From the NCBI RefSeq assembly GCF_030463535.1, contig NC_132881.1:5347526-5411525 (forward strand): a stretch of 64,000 nucleotides of DNA. Direction: 5' to 3'. The position numbers and the translations under genes were made by a program. Below, in pieces: positions 56,976-64,000 of the stretch; the stretch's first letter is position 1, and every line of letters starts with the position of its first letter. This DNA comes from Salminus brasiliensis (taxonomy: Eukaryota; Chordata; Actinopteri; Characiformes; Bryconidae). The notes under the pieces were generated by a model. It did no database searches and had not been told where the DNA came from. It was given only the letters and a program-made list of their open reading frames with translations.

Positions 56976-59649
56976 TTTTGGACTTCTGAAAGCAGTAATT
57001 AGTTAGATCAGGTGGAGTGGATTAGGAATGGATCCAAAGTCTGTGGGAAGGGAGCTTTCCAGGAGCAGGATGTAGTGCATGGTTTTTTAAGCAGGATTGT
57101 AGGCGCCCATTAAATCAGATAAACCAGCCTGAAAATGGACAGCACTCCAAATACATATTGGAGCTCTTTAGGTTTGAGATCGTTAACATTTGTCTGTTTA
57201 TATTAAAGACTGCTGTTTAGGTTATTAAAGACTGCCTTTCTGTAAAGCTCTGTGTGTCATAGGTTTAATATGGTGAGATACTAGTGAAATTCTGAGCAAC
57301 TCTGCAAGAAATTAAACAGTGCTGCAGTGAATCGACGGGGAATGTTGCCACGGTGTGTTCACGTTCATTAAAACAGCGAATTTGAGTGTGTGGACGCTGC
57401 ACGGTACAGTGTGTGACCAGCAGTGAATGTGAAATATCACATTAGCAGCTATACGTTAGATTACGTCTATGTTTGGGCATTAATGTTTGGCAAAGGAGCC
57501 AAATTCTGCTGACCCCTGTTCTAGACCAAGTTAAAGAACTGAACTGCTCCGTCCCGTGATGGTGTTTGCTGTTTGGACTTCACCACAAATGCAAAAGCTT
57601 TGTGTCAAACCCGCCTGAATTGATGGGTTTATTGCATCCATGGAGCTTTTTCACATGACAAAGAAGTGAGCTCCTCCTTTCTTTCTGTTTTCTCTCTCTT
57701 CTCGGCCTTCTGACAGTTTGTTTTGCAGAGAAATGATAGAGCAAACACAGAAGCCTAGCCTCTGAGGAGTGAGGGATGAGAGAGAGAGTACCCTTTTCCA
57801 ACTCTTCTCTCATCTGACAGCTTTATTGATCCATGCCTTTTAGTCAACACAGTCTGAATCACTCGTCCACCTCTAAATTTTATTCTTCAAAAAGCCAAAA
57901 ACAACACTCGCATGCAGAGAGCAAGCAAGAGTTAGTGTTTACAGATATGGAAATATGATGTAGAAAGGTGTACTTATCTACATTCTACACATTAAAATAG
58001 TTCCTGAGGAGCTTTTTGGGAACACCTGGTGTGGAGGTCCATTACAAATATTCTTCTTGAACAGGCATTGCAGAACCATCTACTGAAAATTTGTTATTTT
58101 ACGCAAGCACTGAAAAGACAATTTGAAGCTCTTTGGCACTTTTTTTTTTTTACTTTTGACCCCACAACATTTAATAATACGCTTTCTCTTTCTTTGTGAG
58201 AACTAGGGGGGTGCCGATCCGTTACTCGGTATAGGTATCCGTCCGATACTTGCCAAACTCACTAGATTGGATATCAAAAGAAAAAAAAAGTATCCCATCC
58301 AACCCATTACCCTAAACTATGTTGTAAATGCATGTTTTAGGCCTACATGCCGGAATTCTAGGCTTCAGCTTAGGATCACTTGGGATTCAACTGGATCTGT
58401 GTAAACTTATAGACAGATACACGTTATAATAAGCAGCAATACTTTCATGTCTAACCATATTTCTATAGCTTTTACAAGCAACTCTAATTACAGGTTTGAA
58501 GTAACGTTATGATCAAAACATGGTCAAATTTGTACAAATATCTAACCTCTAACATCTGTATATTTATTTCAGTATCACAATGGACATTTGTGCCTGGATG
58601 GTGCTTTGATTACCGTCACCCTCAGCATAAAAATCACTGGTGGGTTGCTGGGTATCTTTATTTGATTCCAGTGTTAGGGAGCTTATTAAAACTATCAATA
58701 ATTGTCTTTAAAGCAACAATGAAACAACACGATGTATATTTTTTTTTATCTTAAATAACAGCTTCAGAATCCTGTTAATGCTACACTGTCCTGTAATTAG
58801 GAGAATAGTGTTGCTGTCGTTGCTACTCTGGGCTCAGCACACTACATCCTTTGGTGGTGGCCCCAAACGCTAAATATACTTCCTGTCTATAAGCAGTTGC
58901 CGTTTGTACGACAGTTGCCGTGCATGCCTGTGTAGAGAGCCACATTGCTAAGGAAGAAGTAGCAGTGGTGCAGAGCAGAATGATTCCACATCCTGGCGTA
59001 AAACGTGAGTCGGTGAGCTCTGCTCTCCTGGGGGGGGCACACACTTATCAGCACACTTATCAGCAAGAGGGCCTTGACCCACAGTTTGAAAACCATTGCT
59101 TTAGACTGTCTGGGAAGGAATGAAGGTGTGTGCTCCATGACAGAAAAAAGCAGACAGAGAAAGTAGTATTGCTGTCACCTTAACATCTCTGTGACCCAAA
59201 CACGGCCTGATCCGAACACGATTACAATAGGAATGCTGATGAAACGCACACATTGCCTTATCTGTCTTGCCAGGTACACAAATAGACAGAATAGGAGAAG
59301 AGGAACAGAATGAAAACAGAGACAGATAAATAGAGTGGGTGTGATTATCTGTGCGTACAGATAAAAACGCTGTGGTAATACGCAAAGTGTGGAGAAGTTA
59401 TTAGTCCCCATTGCCAGCTCAGTGCTACCGATACCCCATCGAACCTTACTGAAGTGGTGGTTATTTCTAGTGGTCATTTCAGATCTTTGCCGTGACAGTT
59501 TCTCACTAGCATCAGGTAGGGGAGGTACAACAGCTTGATTTTCTCCTCACTGTGTTCTCTCAGTCTGTTTCTTATATTTCACTATCAGCTTAGCGTAACG
59601 TGAGGCAGGTGGGCTGGTGGGCGGAGCATTGGTTGACTGATTTGCATGT
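56976..59649. other. Presumed intron, 57.0-59.65 kb
   Basis: No exon recognised. A repeat with gtgccgatccgttactcggt and tccgtccgatacttgcc lies at 58208-58260 and a relic related to 48640-49060 at 58735-58860. Confidence 0.4.
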
Positions 59650-59960
59650 TACAATGGTTCTTTGAGGGACACTATGGAAGAACCACTGTAAAGAACCATG
59701 TTTAGTAGAGAGGTATTGCCAGTAAAATTGGACTCTCTGGAGCAGATTAACCTGATGAAAGAATTGGCACCATAACTAATGCCAAGTGTAGGAGCCTCCC
59801 AGCATTGAGCTGTGGAGCAGTGCTCTCTGGACTGTGTTCTCTGGACTGATGGATGTGCTTCATCCAGTACTTTTGGAATGAGTTGTGGAGCTGGTGATGA
59901 GGTGAGGTGGGGATCAACCAACACCCTGACCTCACTAACACTCTTATCACTGAATGAAGG
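59650..59960 (-). mobile_element. Tc1/mariner-type MITE, inverted copy
   Basis: Inverted relative to 11518-12015: ggactctctggagcagatta, gagctgtggagcagtg, ggagctggtgatgaggtg and ctgacctcactaac. An AAGAACC-type fragment (59650-59702) abuts it. Confidence 0.7.
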
Positions 59961-60079
59961 CAATCAAACTCATCATAAAGATAGACTGTTCTTCTATAAG
60001 TACATTTCTGAAATATATAATCACCTCTGCGGAAGACGTTTTAACAGTCCCACTTGAGGTGGTCTCAGTCATGACTGAT

Positions 60080-60290
60080 TTCCTCAAAAATACCTGCCTG
60101 TCAGCGTTGCATAAATATTTGTTCATTAATTGATTTACTCCAGCTGTTTCTTTCTCCCTGTCATTGTGACGCCTTTGAGCCGATCGATTAATTTCGCCTG
60201 TAAAACTCTCAAGTAAAAGAATCCCAGCAGGTGCAAGCTTTGGCTTTACGCACATCAGTATCCCTGTGAAGTAATTAGTCAATCATAATT
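60080..60290. other. Candidate conserved noncoding block
   Basis: Non-repetitive sequence with several homeodomain-type words (attaattgattt, gatcgattaattt, gtaattagtcaatcataatt) and no link to the repeat families around it. This is a visual impression only. Confidence 0.2.
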
Positions 60291-60689
60291 CCATTTGGCA
60301 TGTCCTCCAAGATCTGACGTGTGGCTCAGTGCATTGCCCTGAAGTTGCTGGGTTTCTTTTTTTTTTTTTTACTGCAGAGAGCGTCTCTCATGAGTCTGCC
60401 AGCAGCAGCCTTCAGTTCCAATTCATATCCACACTTCTGTTTAGCCTCACACAGACACATTCACTTTCAGAAAGAAAGGTTCCTAAATGCTTCTTGGCTT
60501 GGATGTACGGTTCTAAAGGAAAAATGTTTTAATTAGAAAACACCACAGAGGTTTGTGAGTGTGAAGAACCTTTTAATTCAGACATTCTTACCATAACATC
60601 CTAGAACCTTCTTTACATTATGTTTTTATCTACCTTAAGTGGCACACATTGCTGACAGAGAGAGATGTATAAGTACACACACAGCTTGA

Positions 60690-61020
60690 AGTACTGCCAA
60701 TAGAATAGGACTCTCTGATGCAGAAAAAACACAAACCTATTGGCACCATGCCTAACGCCATCCAGTACTTTTTGGGATGAGTTGGAGAGTTTGGGATGAG
60801 ATGGGGTGATGATCATCCAATGTCCCAACCTCACTAACTCTATTGTCGCTAAGTGCAATCAAATCCTCACAGCAGTGCTCCACAATCTGGTAGACAGCCT
60901 TCCCGGGACAGTAGAGACAACTACTCCAACAAAAGCTTTAAAGGATAAAAGCTTTTTAATACCATGTATATTGATTTTGGAAGAGATAGTGAATGAGCAG
61001 GTGTCCCAATACTTTTGTCC
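60690..61020 (-). mobile_element. Tc1/mariner-type MITE, inverted copy
   Basis: It reads aggactctctgatgcag, aatgtcccaacctcactaac, gtagacagccttcccgggac and ends gcaggtgtcccaatactttt plus gtcca, the inverted terminal repeat. Same family as 11518-12015. Confidence 0.75.
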
Positions 61021-61177
61021 ATATCATGTACCAACATGGTTCTCAAAAGAACCACAGAATGGGCCATCACATTGTGTATAATGGCTGTAGTTCTCATCTC
61101 AGTCACACTCCCTGCCAGACACAAACTGGTTACAGCACTTTTTGCACTTCTGGATTTGAAAGTCAGGTCCACAAACA

Positions 61178-61640
61178 CTACATGGACAAAAGTATTGGGA
61201 CACCTGCATTAGCTTTTACGACATCCCATTGTAAATCCATAGGCATTGCAGCTATAACAGCTTCCATTGTTCTGGGAAGGCTTTCCAGAAGACTTCCAAG
61301 TGTGTCTTGGGGAAATTATGCCCATTCATCTGGGAAGAGCATTTGTGAGGTGAGACCTTGATGTTGGACAAGAGACATGGCTTGCAATATCTGTTCTATC
61401 GTAAGGTGTTTGATGGGGTTGAAGTCAGGGCTCTGTGTAGGCCAATCAAGTTCTTCCACACCAAACCCACCCAACCAGGCCTTTATGAACCTTGCTTTGT
61501 GCACTAGGAAATGGCCACGCCGGAACAAAAAGTGCCCTTCCCCAAACATACAACTGTCCAAAATGTCATGGTATGTGCTGAAGCATTGAAGCCCCTGGGG
61601 ACCTAAATCTCAGTTTCCTCTTTAATGAAGTTTTTCACCA
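61178..61640 (-). mobile_element. Tc1-like transposon, 3' half
   Basis: The terminal repeat catggacaaaagtattggga is at 61182-61201. The - strand then encodes the C-terminal part of a Tc1 transposase (VHKARFIKAWLGGFGVEEL, then DWPTQSPDFNPIKHL); the second word contains the SPDxNP motif. It is frameshifted and lacks the N-terminal half. Confidence 0.85.
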
Positions 61641-62984
61641 GTATTGCTCTCCTCTCTTTATGTAGAATGGGCAGTCCTGAATATGGGTCAGGCCTACATT
61701 AGCATAACCCTGGTTTGGCCCTCTCTTCAAGTCTGAGCAACCTGATGAGCTAAAGCTAAAGCTAAACCTAAACCTGGCAAACCGAAGCTCAAGTCGCAAC
61801 TGGGGAGCAGCTGCCCTGCATGTCACCTCATCCCTCCTATTTGGTGCCCATCAATTTGCGGAATTTAGAGGCTTCCTGTTGCAGCATTGTAGCTGAGGAG
61901 GTCCCACCCTACCTGACGCCATGGCACATAGCCACACCCCCACTACATTTTGCGGTGAAACAGAGAGGAGATGGGCGCCAAAATGAAAGGGACGACAGAG
62001 CACGCTGGGCTGAGCTTGTATATACATATGAAGCTATATCTGTATATATGGGCTGTATCAGGTATCTGTAACTCAAAATGTTAAGAATTTTTGGACTCAT
62101 TTACAAACAATACAAGAACCAACCATAGAAAGGCCCTTTATGGAGCCAGCAGTCGTTCTTCTATGGCATCGCTCCAAAGAACCCTTTTTGTCACCTTTAT
62201 TTTTAAGAGTGTAGCCTCCTAACTATGCCACCCCTCATGCAGGTCCGATGTACTCCCCCTCTCTCACTCACACTCTCTCTCTCTCCCCCTCTCTCTCTCT
62301 CCACGGGAGACACACTAGAATTCATTCATTCCTGCAGTTTGTGTTGAGAGGATGAGGCGTAGAAGAAGGAAATGGAGAGAGACAAAGAGCGCGCCGGCTC
62401 CTACAGAGATAGCTGGGGCTTGAGCGATGGTGACAGGGCAAATGGCAGAGTGACACCTCGCTGAGACTCCATCCTGTCCCGATAATTGCCGTCACCGCAG
62501 GTTTTCAAAACACTCGCGCTCACACACACAAACAAAACGCACCTTGGAGCACACACACATACACACACATATAAGCAAACCACACGCTGAAACACCTCAC
62601 AGCTAATTCCCACACGTGCGTGTATAAAAAGAGAGAGAGAGAGATATACACACTTCTAGCATACAACACCGTATACACACACACAAGCACACACTCTGGA
62701 GCTGTCATTGTTCCCAGTGTTGGTTTACAGGGCCCAACTGTGGAGTGTTTGTGTTAGATTTGCTTCTAGGCTGTTGTAGCAAAGTCTCAAACTCTGCAGA
62801 TCTGTCAATAGGCATTCAGTGAGAAGAACACCAGTTCCACACATGGCCAGTACACAAGAATACACTTGCCTTCTGGTATCAGAAACTATCAACACAGAGC
62901 TTTGTATCCAAAATTTCGGCCACTGTGCTGCGCTAAGTCTAATTAACCAGGACGAATTATGCTTTTTTTTGTAATAAAAAAATG
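61641..62984. other. Presumed intron, 61.6-63.0 kb
   Basis: It contains an AAGAACC fragment (62120-62215), CT-rich simple sequence (62255-62300) and CA-rich stretches (62520-62700). No exon recognised. Confidence 0.4.
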
Positions 62985-63082
62985 CCTAGGAGTACTGTCG
63001 ATATCCTTGACATGCTCAGGAAAGCATACTGTGACGTAATTTATCATGATGACCACAAATACCGTCTTATTGCTCAACCCTA
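62985..63082. mobile_element. MITE fragment, 'TTGCCCAGC' family
   Basis: The words caggaaagcatactgtgac, aatttatcatgatgacc and cttattgctcaaccct match the 3' part of 6945-7278. Confidence 0.55.
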
Positions 63083-63286
63083 CAAAATACGTTTTCAAAA
63101 ATGTCACTATTTAGATGTTTTATAATTAATTCACAGTGATGTTGTCAGCTAGGGATGTAACTGGTTACTATTACATTATTTAGAATGAACAGATAAATGT
63201 CATCAGAGTAATATATATGAATAATAAAAGGCCCGCTATTTTTGTCACTATTATAGTTGATTTCTTTGACTCCAGTAGGAAACAAC

Positions 63287-63515
63287 TTACATTCACATTT
63301 ATAGCCTTTAGCTGATGCTCTTATCCAGAGCGACTTACAAGGTTACTTGTATTACAGAGGTGGGCCAATGTAGTGTTAGGAATCTTGCCCAAGGACTCTT
63401 ATTGGTGTAGCGCAGCACCCAGTCACCCAGACCAGGAATCAAACCCTGGTCTCCCACATGGCGTGGTAGCTCACTAGCAGGTAGTGATGTTATCTGTTGC
63501 GCCACACCAACCACC
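63287..63515 (+). repeat. Dispersed fish repeat, copy 2
   Basis: It is the better preserved copy of the family at 33308-33530: tagcctttagctgatgctct, tatccagagcgacttacaag, cagaccaggaatcaaacc and gttatctgttgcgccacacc. Confidence 0.8.
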
Positions 63516-64000
63516 AAATTGCTACTTACTTAAACTCAAACTCACTGCACACCAGACAAGACCGTCATAGAGTGGTTTAATAGTTTACTAGTTCCTTACA
63601 TAGTAGTTTAACAGTTGCGGGAAGGAGAGACATCACAGCATGCACATTCAGAGAGTACCTGATGGCCTTGATTGTCATCAAAATGCAAGACGAATAGTCA
63701 GATTCTACTGTCCGCTGTATCTTTGCAATGAGCAGGTGTTTAAACATTCACAATTAATGCAATTAAATGCACGGAATTACTGAGTATGTGCTGGCTCTGT
63801 TGTGATAGGCTCAGGGATCAGCTGTCCCATTTCCCAATTATTGCTCATTCTCTCCATTCTTTCTGCTCCTGTCCCCTCCTCAATTCCTCTGCGTTCTCCA
63901 AGGAGGAGAGGAGCAGTACGAAGGGATGGGGAAGATGGGAGCAGTAGCAAAAGTTTCTGGACGCACCCTGGGTTGCGTAGTGGCGGCAGTAACTATATGT
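63516..64000. other. End of window
   Basis: No gene or repeat recognised. The last 150 bp are purine-rich with gaggagaggagc words. Confidence 0.35.

Overview
This window looks like nuclear DNA of a teleost fish. Its genes are split by GT-AG introns. It is dense with fish-type dispersed repeats (Tc1/mariner remnants and their MITEs, tRNA-derived SINEs, CR1/L2-like LINE 3' ends, foldback elements), CA/GT microsatellites and minisatellites, and it carries a Polinton/adintovirus-type integrase. The repeat mix suggests an otophysan such as a characin, but that is an impression rather than a measurement.

Layout. (1) 2.35-14.38 kb, + strand: a complete four-exon B7-family immunoglobulin gene (signal peptide, V domain, C-like domain, transmembrane/tail exon). 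All introns are phase 1 and the exons join to 278 codons. Its first intron (6.9 kb) holds a decayed multi-ORF block of a Polinton/adintovirus-like element on the - strand (about 3.9-6.9 kb). (2) 14.4-24.2 kb: intergenic DNA made mainly of transposon relics. (3) 24.18-35.11 kb, - strand: a complete seven-exon zbtb8os gene (archease, 162 aa), tail to tail with the B7 gene. Its introns contain a LINE fragment and a tandem array of SINE heads. (4) 35.4-37.5 kb: two 5'-truncated LINE copies of one family. (5) 39.45-40.08 kb: a GC-rich promoter with E2F-like, GC-box and CCAAT motifs, and a probable noncoding first exon ending in a good splice donor, starting a + strand gene. (6) 40.08-64.0 kb: no coding exon recognised, so probably that gene's long first intron. 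It holds a 31-bp minisatellite, a degenerate ~84-bp tandem array, SINEs, MITEs and Tc1 relics.

The genes do not form a pathway. Archease is a housekeeping tRNA-ligase cofactor, the B7 protein is a cell-surface immune ligand, and the third gene is unidentified. The most unusual items are the viral-type gene block inside an immune-gene intron, the loss of both canonical cysteines in the B7 membrane-proximal Ig domain, the tandem SINE-head array, the nested minisatellite and the duplicated promoter module.
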